This document shows positions 24,395 through 35,539 of a stretch of DNA of 64,000 nt, one piece after another. This stretch comes from Humulus lupulus. Its lineage: Eukaryota; Streptophyta; Magnoliopsida; Rosales; Cannabaceae. The position numbers and the translations under genes are program-made. Numbering within the stretch: position 1 is the first letter of the stretch; the number at the start of each line of letters is the position of its first letter. Below the pieces are notes generated by a model. It was not told where the DNA came from. It searched no databases and was given only the letters and a program-made list of their open reading frames with translations. The DNA lies in contig NC_084800.1 of assembly GCF_963169125.1 (NCBI RefSeq), positions 56,404,866 to 56,468,865 on the forward strand, in the 5' to 3' direction.

Positions 24395-25685
24395 ACCGCG
24401 TTCAATAACTGTGGCTCAAGCCCTAAGCTCAGTCCAGGTGTAGTTTTCTTACCTCAAGTCCTCAGCATGCAAATATAATGACCATGAGTGTGATCCTTTC
24501 CTCTCGAGCCTAGTAGTACGACCTAGTCACAACCATAACGAGGAATATTCATCAAGAATCGAACTAATAAAAGCTTTCGAACCAAGTCCTAGCCTTTAGG
24601 ACCTTGAATTCTACTAAATAAGGTAGTAGACCCATTTTTGAGCCCTTAGGTTTGGGTTCTTGTAATCCAAAACCTTATTTTTGACTTTGACAAAGAGCTA
24701 GACCCAAAAATCCCTTACACTTGCATCGCGGTGCAACCCGCCAAGCGTTGCGGCGCTAAGGTGGTTCGAGGCACCCTTGCCTCAACCGAGTTCATGCGGG
24801 TCGCGGCGCCCCAAGAATAGCACCATGACGCGACCCTGCGAAATCATAATTTCCTTGCGATTCCAGAACTCGCAAATCCCTAAAATCCGTCCCAAAACAC
24901 AGTTTTGACCCAGTTCGACCATGAAAATGGTCTGAGCAACTCAGGAACATAATAAACAACCTTTAAAACTTATAAACAACTCACCCAAACTCAAAATTCA
25001 AACTCTCTTCAAACTCAAAGTAACTTCAAAACTTGAGTTTACCTCTGAAAAATCTCGAATTCCCTGTTGTTCCCCTAGCTTGACAGCTTGTAGACTCTCC
25101 CAATTACTTCAATCCCCTCTGAGCTTTGCCTCCAAGCTTGAATTCACAAGTTTGTCTCAAAATCTCAATAAACACCCACACAAGGAAGAGAAAGGGAGAA
25201 ACGGGAGAGAGAAAGTGAGAGAGAGAGGGATGCATATCGTTCTTCACTAAAGGCTCAGCTCAAGGGTCTCAAATGACCAAACTAACCCTACCTTTTAACT
25301 TTTCTCTCAAAGCCCCTCAAGGGCAAAATTGTCATTAGCCACTCTATTCCCACATAACACTTATAATTCTCAGTTAATTCTACCACTCCCAGAATATCAC
25401 TATTTTTCCCAAAATACGACTCATACACCAATGAGTCCTAGTAACTCACCGAATTACCAAAATACTCCTTGGCTCACCTCGACCCGAGTATTAATCCTCG
25501 TTCTGACTATAACGCTAACTTGCTCAAAATGACCGAGTCATGTCGAATATCTCAAATATATCCACATAATAATGCGGTCTCAATCACATAATACAATATA
25601 ATCACAATTATACCCTTAGCGGGTCAAAATTATAAATATGTCCTTTTAAATAAAAGATAACATTTTGCGCACATTTAATACACTT

Positions 25686-26568
25686 TGTTGACTGCATTTT
25701 TCGCTATCAACTAAATTTGAGAGTAAAAAGAAAATAATACAAAAAAACACAAGAGTTTTACTTGGTTCAGACTATAAAAGAGCCATAGTCCACAAGTCTA
25801 TGGTAGTTCGTGAGCTTGAAGCTCATTTTAGCAAGCTTCAACGAGGGTTCTCAGGCAGCATATATATTGCACTAAGTTATAGAGTTTCTCTCTCTAAAAA
25901 TCTGAACCCATTACAAGGAGATACCCAAGCCCTATTTATAGGAGTTGGTGTCATTAATGTTAATCATTGATCACTAATACAAAATTCCCCCATCTTGGGG
26001 TATTAATCTTGAGTTAATACAAAAAAGGTTGCACTAAATAAAGACTACAACCCAGGTGGATTGCACGGGGCCCATCTTAGAAAGTTGGTCACTAGCTTTA
26101 TGAGGAACATGCCTTTGACAGTATCAGGATGCGGCGCATGTTTGCTTGTGTCAAGCGGCATTGTGGGAAATGAAAGTTGTCAAATGATCCTCTGGTGGCC
26201 CATACCCGTAGTGACTAACACTTGGAATCGACACAGGTCTGAGGACAAGAATCCTGGACCTAAAAGATGGGCGAGTGAAAAGAGCCTCATGGGAAGTGAC
26301 CTCACCTTGAGAAATCCTTGCCTTGAGGACAGGCCTCGGGGCGTGGCCTCACTCGGATACATTCATGACTTGGAGAATGGCTCAAGATGTGGCCTCACCT
26401 GGAAACATCCTCACCTCGAGGACAGGCCTCGGGGCGTGGCCTCACTCAGAGACATCCACGACTTGGTTGGGCTGGATTTCCTAGAAGAGCCCACACTCCG
26501 AGAACTTCATGACTTGTCGCTAATTACTCTTAATTGTCACGTGTCGTGTGGCGAAAACACGGACAACA
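25686..26568 (+). mobile_element. Solo LTR of TGTTGAC type, 883 bp, TSD CACTT
   Basis: Starts TGTTGACTGCATTTTTCG and ends ACACGGACAACA, with CACTT at 25681-25685 and 26569-26573. Removing it rejoins the LTR sequence (TTTAATACACTTAAACATG, as in the related copy near 30,640). Its start matches that of the element at 52,888, including a GTTGA..TCAAC hairpin and a TGGTTCAG block with AGTCCACAAGTCTA. The 174-codon frame at 26061-26585 overlaps its end and is a chance frame. Confidence 0.85.
26325..26450. repeat. 93-bp direct repeat inside the TGTTGAC-type solo LTR
   Basis: GAGGACAGGCCTCGGGGCGTGGCCTCACTC begins at 26325 and again at 26418. The unit is GC-rich against an AT-rich background. Confidence 0.75.
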
Positions 26569-26722
26569 CACTTAAACATGCATAACTAATCATATTATAA
26601 TATAACTCATGAAATTCACATAATCACATAGATATTCAATTAAATAATATAATATTCCAATATTGCCCTCCTAGCACCCTAATCAAGGCACTAAGCCATA
26701 TTAGGAACTTTGGGACGTTACA

Positions 26723-27629
26723 ATCATGGTCAGCAATAGCGTGCGGAACGCAGATCATTAAGGCGGGGCCAACCCGGAAGCATGAAATATGCTTGTACAG
26801 CTTTACAGCCGCTTGAAACATAGCGCGTGGTTCACACTTGACTGGCTCTACAGTCGTTCCCAATTGGAATAGTGCGATGGGCACCTGTGTGGCACTATAG
26901 CCGTTTAAATAGATTGAATGCAAGTCTAAACATTAGTTATAACTGCTAAGCATGCTATTTATGATATGTTGTCTGTTGAATAACTCTTTATGAGCATGTT
27001 ATTGTTTTTTGTTGAGTCTTGGCTCACGGGTGCTACGGCCGAGATTACTTACTGGAACTGGGGTTGAACTCTGATTTTGCCACTTAGGCTGACCTTTTGT
27101 ATTTATTTTGGATTTGTGACAATTATAAACTCTTTTTGGGATCTCGTTTATAGACTTAAACAATTTTAATGAAATGGTTATTGTTGTTTGTATTTTTGCC
27201 TTCGACACGTGGCAACTCACAATGACTGGCTCGGACAGTCATAGATGTCTTCGGAGTATGTTACCTCCCAAGGGCTCTATTCGAGGCGAAGATCTTTTTA
27301 GGTAAGGTCGTCTGTCTTCGCCAGCGGGTAGGTCGTAGATATCTTAAAGGTAGATTACTCTCCGAGTCTTGCCCTCGAAGCTGGAGGTTCTCCAACTCAA
27401 GCAATTATGGTGAGGGCTCTCCTCCCCCAGTTGTCTCCCAAGTCCGAGGTTTCGGTTCTCGGACCTAAGATAAGGTGCCAGGTGTCAGCCAGTGCGGGTT
27501 TACAGCGCCAGAGGATCGTATGACAACCTTTTTTGGTGATCCGTCAACAGTGTTGTCGAGTGTACGACTCGACAATTTGCACTCCCCACTACGCCGTCTG
27601 ATATGGAGGTACTTACAGCACCCCCTGAC
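26723..27629. other. Mixed retroelement fragments, no gene
   Basis: Contains a plus-strand piece of gypsy-type LTR, recognised by GTCTTGGCTCACGGGTGCTACGG near 27,016-27,040. A GC-richer stretch follows (27,200-27,600) that may come from a TGTTGAC-type LTR. No termini or TSDs could be fixed and no coding domain is seen. Confidence 0.45.
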
Positions 27630-28401
27630 TGTAACGCCCTACTACTCAGGGACTGTTACAATGTGTATTTTAAATAATGCTAAATGAGTCATTTGACCAT
27701 AATCGTGTAACTAAACATGATTAACGGTTTAGGATTAAAAATTTTGGTCAAAGATACAAACGTTTCACTAAAATGTTTAATGTATACATGGGATCCCAAA
27801 ATACATTTAAAATGTTAATTACAATACAAGAGTTACAACTTGCCAACCTAAGCGACAAAATAGGGTTTGACCCTAGTTCCTCTTTAAACCCTCAACCATG
27901 GTGGTTGTCCAGCCGCATATGTACACATTGTCACCTAAGCTCTCAAACTCAAGAATGGTCCTGCTTTCTTTTCCCTTTACATGCACCATATAGCACCCAT
28001 AAGCCAAGGCTCGACAAGAAAACTTAAACATTCTCATAAGCAGTTAATAACATATATCTAAACCATAATAAGCAAGCCTAGCAATGATAACCTTACTCAT
28101 GCATGCATACCATTCATATAAATGACTACAACGTCATATGGACAAATAACCCAAGATAACCATCAATTAATCATATCGGGGTCCAATGCCCAAAATACAT
28201 GATTATGGAACCATATTGGGGCTCAGCGCCCAAACACATTATTAATAAATCATACTATCTCAATGCCCTAGGATATGGGACTAATGAGTTACCCGAGGGC
28301 CTCTTGCCCTATCCTCTGGATAACTAGCCTTAGAGATGCCCCAGCGTATCTGACGCTTAAGTTATCTCCGACCCATAGGTTGGTCAAGCGTATAATGCGC
28401 T

Positions 28402-30794
28402 TGTAACGCCCTACTACCCAGGGACTGTTACGTTGTGCATTTTAAACAGTGCTAAACTCACTAACCAAGTCATTTGGCAATAATCGTGTAACTAAATGTG
28501 ATTAACGATTTAGGGTTAAATTTTTTGGTTAAAGATACAATGTTTCACTAAAACATTTACTGTATACATTGGGATCCCAAAATATATTTTAAGGGTTAAT
28601 TACAATGAAATATTTACAACCAGCCGACCTAAGCGGCAAAATAGGGTTCAACCTTAGTTCCTCTTTAAACCCTCGACCGTGGTGGTCGAGCAGCTGCATA
28701 TGTACACATCGTCACCTAAGCTCTCCAACTCAAGGATGGTCTAGCTTTCTTTTGCCTTTACCTGCACCACTTAGCACCCGTGAGCCGAGGCTCAGCAAGA
28801 AAACTCAATATGCTCATGAACAGGTAATAACATGTCACTGAATCATAATAGGCATGCCTAGCAATAATAACCCTATTCATGCATGCAAGCAAGTCCAAAT
28901 AAATGATTATGGAGCTCTGCGCCCTGTATAGATGACTATTGAGTCCATCTTTGAATAGGTGACTAATAAGTCACACATTTGGGCTCTGCACCCTAATCAG
29001 ATAAGTGACTAATAAGTCACGCACTTGAGCTCCGCACCCTAATCAGATAAGTGACTAATGAGTCACGCACTTGGGCTCCACACCCTAATCAAATAAGTGA
29101 ATAATGAGTCACGCACTTGGGCTCTGCTCCCTAAGCCACGTGATGTTACAGTCACCTGAGTCTTTTGGCCCTGACTGTAAGTAACTAGCCTTTAGATTAA
29201 ACAAACACTTTTAGTTTTCACCGAACTTGGGGTTGGTCAAGCATTTAATGCTCATGTTTATTAGATCTAATCATTTCGGCTCTGCGTTCAATACACTTAT
29301 GCTGCTCTTGGCTCGTAGGTCAATTCCATGCGACCTGTGCCGTTTCTGACTAATGAGTAAGTACCACTCACAAGTAAGCAATGCACCCATGCATATATCA
29401 TATGTCAAATATTCAAATATAAGGCATTCAACATGCTTACTCAACATTCGCTACCATAATTATGATCATGCACATTTACAGAGACTTAAGCTCTGATCAA
29501 TTTCATATCCAACATTCATGCCATGCCCTAATCACATGTATCTTATGCATCACATTCATCACATACTCGGTGCAGTTTTCTTACCTATGGTCCAAGCACA
29601 GGTTACTAACCCTCAAACACGACCCTATTTCTAGGCCCCCTAGCGATAACCTAGCCACAACCATAATATAAAACCCCATAAAAAATGAGTAAATAAATAC
29701 TTCCGAACCAAGTCCTAGCCTCCGGGGCGTCGAATCCTACTCAACTAGGTAGTAAGATCGATTTCGAGCCCTTAGAGTTAAGTTCCCATGACTAAAAACC
29801 CACTTTGGCCACTTTTCCCCTCCGCAGCTCAAATATCCCAGCAGTACCAATCACCTGCGTCATCAAGCTTGAGCCGCAGCGCCCAAAAACAGGGCCATTT
29901 TCTCATTTTAAATCCTCCATAAACCTATCCAAACATCTCCAAAACCCAAAAACAAAGTTTCCAAACATCCCCATGATCCAAAACCAAGAAAACCCAAGTC
30001 TCAATCCATCCAAAAACTCATCCAAACAAAGAATCCAATCAAAGCTTAAAAACTTGAAAACTTAAAACTTGGATTACCTCCGATTGAGTCGTTTCCCAAC
30101 TAAATCCTCCAGCTAATAAGCTTCTAATCTTTCCTAGAATTCTTGCTTGAATCCGAGTCCTAAAACTCGAGTTTCCTTCAAAAATATGATCGGTGGAAAA
30201 AATGGAATAGGAGAGAGAGAGAGAGAATGTTCTGAACGTTCTTTTATAATTCTAACAGGTTACTTTGAGCTTAAGTAACCTCAAGCAAATCCTAATGCTT
30301 GGGGTCCCAAAAATGCCCCCGGGGTAAAATAGTCAAAATTCCCAAAATTCACTCCTGATCTCACTAAGTCCCAATTTATCATTAACTATTTATTCACATT
30401 ACCCAATATCCCGGTAATGTGCTAAATACCTCTTAACTCACTCCGAGTCAAATATGAATCCCGTTGTGACTTTCCCACTAGCTTGCTCCTAAGGATCGTC
30501 TCTTGCCGAGTAACCCAAGCATAACCAAGTAATAATGAAGCACCACACACATACCACATATATGCCAAATATACCCAAAATGGGCCAAATTATGAAAATG
30601 GACCAATTAAACATAAATGAGTCCACATGCATATTTAATACACCTAAACATGCATATCAAGTCATATTATAATATAACTCATATAATCACATAATGATGC
30701 ACATAAATATCATATAATCATATAATTTCATAATTCGCCATCCTGGTCCCCTAATTAAGGCCCTAAGCCTTATTAGGAAATTTGGGTAGTTACA
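28402..30794 (-). mobile_element. Solo LTR, 2.39 kb, nested, diverged TSD
   Basis: Starts TGTAACGCCCTACTACCC and ends TTTGGGTAGTTACA. Flanks are GCGCT (28397-28401) and ACACT (30795-30799). These differ at two sites, but excising the LTR rejoins GCGTATAATG with CACTCCTGGTTA, as seen in the related sequence near 31,207-31,230. No internal domain. Confidence 0.75.
28961..29145. repeat. 46-bp tandem repeat, four copies
   Basis: Units starting GACTAATAAGTCAC recur at 28961, 29007, 29053 and 29099 (the last GAATAATGAGTCAC), each followed by GCACTTGGGCTC..CACCCTAATCA. Each unit carries one palindrome of the TGACT-N4-AGTCA type. Confidence 0.85.
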
Positions 30795-30850
30795 ACACTC
30801 CTGGTTAGACTAAACCATATGGACCAACATTATGCGCTATTGCCATGCTT

Positions 30851-31080
30851 GACTAATAAGTCAATGCCTTACGACCAGCACTCAGCGTGCTAATGTCGTC
30901 CTAACTAGTAAGTCAATGATTTACGACCAACACTCACTGTGCTAAGGTTGTTCTTGACTAATAAGTCAATGCTTTACGACCAGCACTCACCATGCTAAGG
31001 CCATCCTTGACTAATAAGTCAATGCTTTATGACCAGCACTCACCGTGCTAATGCCGTCCTTGACTAATAAGTCAATGCTG
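30851..31080. repeat. 52-53-bp tandem repeat, about 4.3 copies
   Basis: GACTAATAAGTCAATGC or a close variant starts at 30851, 30903, 30956, 31009 and 31062, each followed by TTTACGACCAGCACTCACC. This is a palindrome array like the one at 28,961 but with an unrelated spacer. Confidence 0.85.
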
Positions 31081-32726
31081 GGGCCTAGCCCTAGGTATGG
31101 GACTAATAAGTCACCCTGGGGCCCATTCTCTTATCCTCTATATAACTAGCTTTGGAGCTGATCCAACGTACCTGACACTGAGTTTTCCCCAACCAATAGG
31201 TCGATCAAGCGTATGATGCACTCCTGGTTAAGCATAACCATAACGACCAGTGCTATTGCCGCCCTTGACTGATAAGTCAATGCTTTACTTAATTATATAA
31301 TGCTAACATGCATTCATCACACATCAAATATCTAGTCATAAAGCATTCAACATGCTTAATCAACAATCATAAGCATAATCATAATCATGCACAACTCATG
31401 TGTTCATGCCATATTCATATTCCTGCCCAATAATTCAGGAATCACGAGCATAATCATAATCATGTGCAAATACAAGGTCCAATGCCCAATCAAAACTATA
31501 TCCAGCACTCGGCCCAAGCCCTAATCATGTATGTCACATAATGTAATGCCCCAAAATCCCTAATGCGGTTTATTGGTTGGATAAGTAGGCCGGAGGGCCA
31601 TAATTGATTTATTATGCCATTAAATTATTATATGCATGTTTATGTGAATTATATTATAATATGATGTTAAATACATGCATGTGGGTCCACATTTTAGCAT
31701 AGGGGCATTTTGGTAATTTTTCCCGTTAAGGGCGTAATTGTATATTTGTATGCATGTCGGTGATCTATTGTTGAGGCCACAAAATAATGTATATTTGTTC
31801 AAGCTATTCGGCATGAGACGATCTTTGAGTGTAAGTTAGCGGTTTGGTCATAACATGATTAAGTTCCGGGCTCGGGGTAATTTGGTGATTAGAGCGTTGC
31901 CGAGAATTAAAAGGTAACGAGATATGAATTATTGGTATTTTAGAATTTTGGAAATAACGGGAATTGAAGGATGTTAATTATGATTAACGAAATAGGCGGG
32001 AAATGACGGTTTTACCCTTGGGAGCCTTTAGAAAACTTTAAATGACCTAGGGGCAAAATAGTCTTTTCACCCCTAAGATATATATCAGCCATTCAAGCTG
32101 TAGAAACTGAAACAAAAAATAGAGCCTTCTCTTTCCTTCTCACTACCATCATCCTCCTCCTTCCTCCTATGGAATTTTTGAACCCTACTTGAAGAACCAA
32201 GCTAGGAAATCAAGGTTTGGAGCTTAGAACCTTAGTTCATCCATTGAAGAGGACTCAATTCAAGCTTGAGGTAAGAATTCAGCCATGAAACTTTTATTAT
32301 ACTTTGTTTTTGTAATAGTTTTCAGTTGAGAAATTTGATGTAATTAGTCGTGAATTCATGGAGGTTTTTGAGAAAGTTTGCTTGGGATTTGATGAGGTTG
32401 TGGTATGGATGAAGTTTTGGGGTTGAATGGTATGTTTGGATGATGTTTAAAATTGGTTTAGAAGCTTAGTTATTAAGGGAAATCGCAGGGGAGAAGACCA
32501 GAAAAATCTGGTATGTAGGTGGCGCCCCAGTGCTAGGTAGGGTAGAGAGTGGGACTCTCTCTGACTTGGGGCAGCGCCCCAGCGCTACCTCACAGTGCCC
32601 CAGTGCTAGGTCTTTCTCAGCAAGACCTATTTTTAGGGCTCAGGATGACTTTGGGGGCTCGGGGGATGGTTCCACTACCCCGTTTGGGGAGATTGGGAGT
32701 CCCGAGAGTACGGGATTGATCCCAGG

Positions 32727-34974
32727 TGTAACGAACCAAAATCACTAATATGGCTTAAGAGCCTTGATTAGTGCGCTAGGAAGGTATAATTGGTTTATGT
32801 GTGAAATTAATGATTTAAATGCATGCTTGTACGATTATATGAATATAAATGAGGTTAAATGTTATATCTGGGAGAACCACATTATTATGTGGGTAGATTT
32901 GCAGTGTGCGACTCGAGGCGATCTTAGGGAGCCGGATAGGGGGAAAAGTCACAACGGGGCTTAATAGTTAACTTTGGATAAGTCAAGGGTATTTTAGGTA
33001 TCGGGTAGTTATTTGGACTATCGGGTTATGGAAATAAATATATGGAGATATATTTGAGGATAGAAAGCTTAGGTGGGAAAATTGGGGAAATTTACCGTTT
33101 TGCCCTCGGGGACGTTTCTGGTACCCCGAGCCTCGGGGATTGACTTAATTGGCTAAGGTTAGACTAAGTTGGTGGAAAACAGTAGAACATAAAAATAAAC
33201 CGACCCTCTCTTTCCTCTTTTTCTCTCTCAAAGGAAAAACACAAAAAATTTAGAGGTCTTGGCTGGAATTCAGAGGATTGAAGTTGGGATTTAGAGGATT
33301 AGCTCAAGGATTATCAAAGGAAATCAACCAAGACTGAGGTAAGCATTGAATCCCATTTTCTGTGGTTGAAATTCTGTGATTTTGAGTGTGTTCTAAGAGG
33401 TTTTGGGTTTTTGGATTTGAAGATTAAATTGAAGCTAGAACCTTGGAAGATAGTGCGGAAATCTCTTGGAGGATTGATTATGCAGTTGAGGTAAGCTCAA
33501 ATTTAAGGTTTAATGGCTGAGTTATAGTGTTTCCATGACTGGGTTTGTGTTCTTGAGTTAGAAAATTTCAGTGATTGAAATAGGTTTTGATGGGTTTTTA
33601 GTCTTGGTTTCAACTGGGTTGTGTTGCTGGAATCTTGTGGGAAGTCTATGGATAGTTGAGTTGTGGGATTGGGGTGGTTTTGGATGAGTTTGAGTGAGGT
33701 TTGAGAGTGAAAAATGGTGGATTTTTTGGGCACGAAGGGTAGGGCCGCGGCTCTGTTCTAGAGCGCTGTGGCCCTACGAAGCAAGAGAGCCAGCGAGGCT
33801 CGGCCAAGGGAGGGCGCTACGGCGCCATTGGGCAGGGCTGCGGCGCGTGTCTGCTTGCTGGGGGCCTTGGGCTCTGTTTTAGGGGCGGGCCGTGACTAGG
33901 TTTCAAGGGCCGCAGCCCTTAGGTCATTCTTGATCATTTGGGGATTTTAAGCACGGGAATCTAGTCTAGGGTGCTCGGGATCGATTTCGCCACCGTGCTT
34001 GGTGGAATTCGATGTCCCGGAAGCTAGTATTGTACCCGGAAGCCTTTATTTGAATATTAATGGAATCCATTACCTTGGTTGTGACTAGGTCTTAAAGCTA
34101 GGACTCGGAAATCGGATCGAACTCGAGGAACATCGCTCGTAATCAGTGAACGTAGAAATTAAAGGTAAGAAAACTGCACCTGGTTGTGTATTTGTAATGG
34201 GACTACGGGCTCGCTAATATATATGCTTGAAAGAATGGTATTATGCCATGTAAACAGTAACCAACAGCCTAAGAGTGCCAAGGGTTACACTAGCGCACAG
34301 GGCGCGACTTGGCCACTGGTAGCTGAGGACAGCTTATTATGCACTGAGCTCGGTTTAAGCAGGCTGGAGTCAGTGGGGTAAACAGAGGGTGCGGCCTAAG
34401 TTGTCGGCCCTAATTAATATGTGACCTGATTGTTATTAATGATTAGTTGCATCATTGGTTTTGATTATGTGCTGAGTGGTTAATGTGGAATATTAAGTGT
34501 TTGATCATGCTTAAAGGATTGATTATCTGTTATTGTTGTTTGTGTTGCTTATTATGTTTTCTTGCTGGGCCTTGGCTCACGGGTGCTACGTGGTGCAGGT
34601 AACGGCGAGGGCAAACTTGACCAGCCCTGACTAGGAGAGCTCTGTGAGCTGAATGTACATGACCAGCTACTCCGTCGCCACGGTTGGAGGAATGGCAGGA
34701 ACAAGAGAACCATAAAAGTCTGTTTTGCCTTAGTATGGCTGATGGTTGTCTGTATTTTGGAGATTCTGTAAACCAACTTTTAAACACTATTTCTTTTTGA
34801 GATCCCATGTGTAAAACTGTTTAGTGATATAAAGTGTAACTTTTGAGACCAAAACCTTTTAAACCCTAGTACATCTATGGTTAGTAACACGTTTCTAACT
34901 AAATGACTTGACTAGCAAGTCCTGCACCTTTATAAGTACATAGTGTAGCAATCTTGGCAATCCAGGGCGTTACA
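32727..34974 (+). mobile_element. Solo LTR (family A), 2,248 bp
   Basis: Starts TGTAACGAACCAAAATC and ends CAGGGCGTTACA. Flanks CCAGG (32722-32726) and CCGGG (34975-34979) are a TSD with one mismatch. It is the same family and orientation as 47485-49797: both carry a GC-rich GGGCCGCGGC region, CTTGCTGGGCCTTGGCTCAC and AAGGTAAGAAAACTGCACC. Confidence 0.88.
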
Positions 34975-35539
34975 CCGGGAGTGAGGTGTTAAATTGTGAA
35001 CCTTTTATTGAGTTACTTTATTGATGGATTCTAATTGGTTATGACTAGGTGACAGCTAAGGAACTAAAGGATAGATCGTTCTCAAGGGTCGTTCGTTTAC
35101 TAATTCTCGCTTGAATCAGAGGTAAGAAAACGACACCCCATACGTGACATGCATGGTTATTCTTGAGGCAAGTTGAATGTTTAAACGTGGACATTATTGC
35201 ACATCGAATGCTTAGAAAATCTTGCTCACTTGTGCATGGCACTGACTAAATAGTCAGAATTGGCAATGGTGTCAGTATTAACTGTGAAGCTGTGACTCAT
35301 TAGTCAAGTTCGGCAGCAGTATTGAGCACTGGTCACCTGGTATTGACTAATAATTCAAGAACGATTTTAGCGTGTTTAACGCAAGTCGATAAAGATTAGA
35401 TCTAATCGACATCTTCATTGAATGATCAAATGAGCATTAATACCGGACCGACCTCAAGTTCGATGAAAACTAAAAGCGCTTGTCTAGCCTATGGCTAGTC
35501 ACTTAGAGCCAGGGCCAGAGAGCCCCAGTGATTGTTTAG

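Larger units (their letters stand above)
24395..26722 (-). mobile_element. Truncated minus-strand gypsy-type LTR, split by a solo LTR
   Basis: The sequence enters inside an LTR near the conserved TTTTCTTACCT block (24,446 area) and runs to the LTR terminus ..TTTGGGACGTTACA at 26722. The missing start indicates truncation, apparently at the junction with the inverted array. A TGTTGAC-type solo LTR (25,686-26,568) interrupts it. It belongs to the same broad group as the other TGTAACG..TTACA LTRs here. Confidence 0.7.
27630..31541 (-). mobile_element. Minus-strand LTR, first part of a multiply split copy
   Basis: The terminus TGTAACGCCCTACTACTCAGG is at 27630. The copy is interrupted at 28,402-30,794 by another LTR, and at 31,542 by the Tekay-like element. 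After that element it resumes at 51,692 and continues to 51,994. Its far end was not found in the window. This is the outermost layer of the nest. Confidence 0.75.

Noticed and set aside
26061..26585. 174-codon open frame
   Set aside because: It overlaps the 3' part of a solo LTR and runs past its end into the next LTR; its apparent repeats are the 93-bp DNA repeat.
28961..31080. Regular short repeats that look CRISPR-like
   Set aside because: Spacers are repeated rather than unique, the genome is a plant, and the repeats lie inside LTRs.
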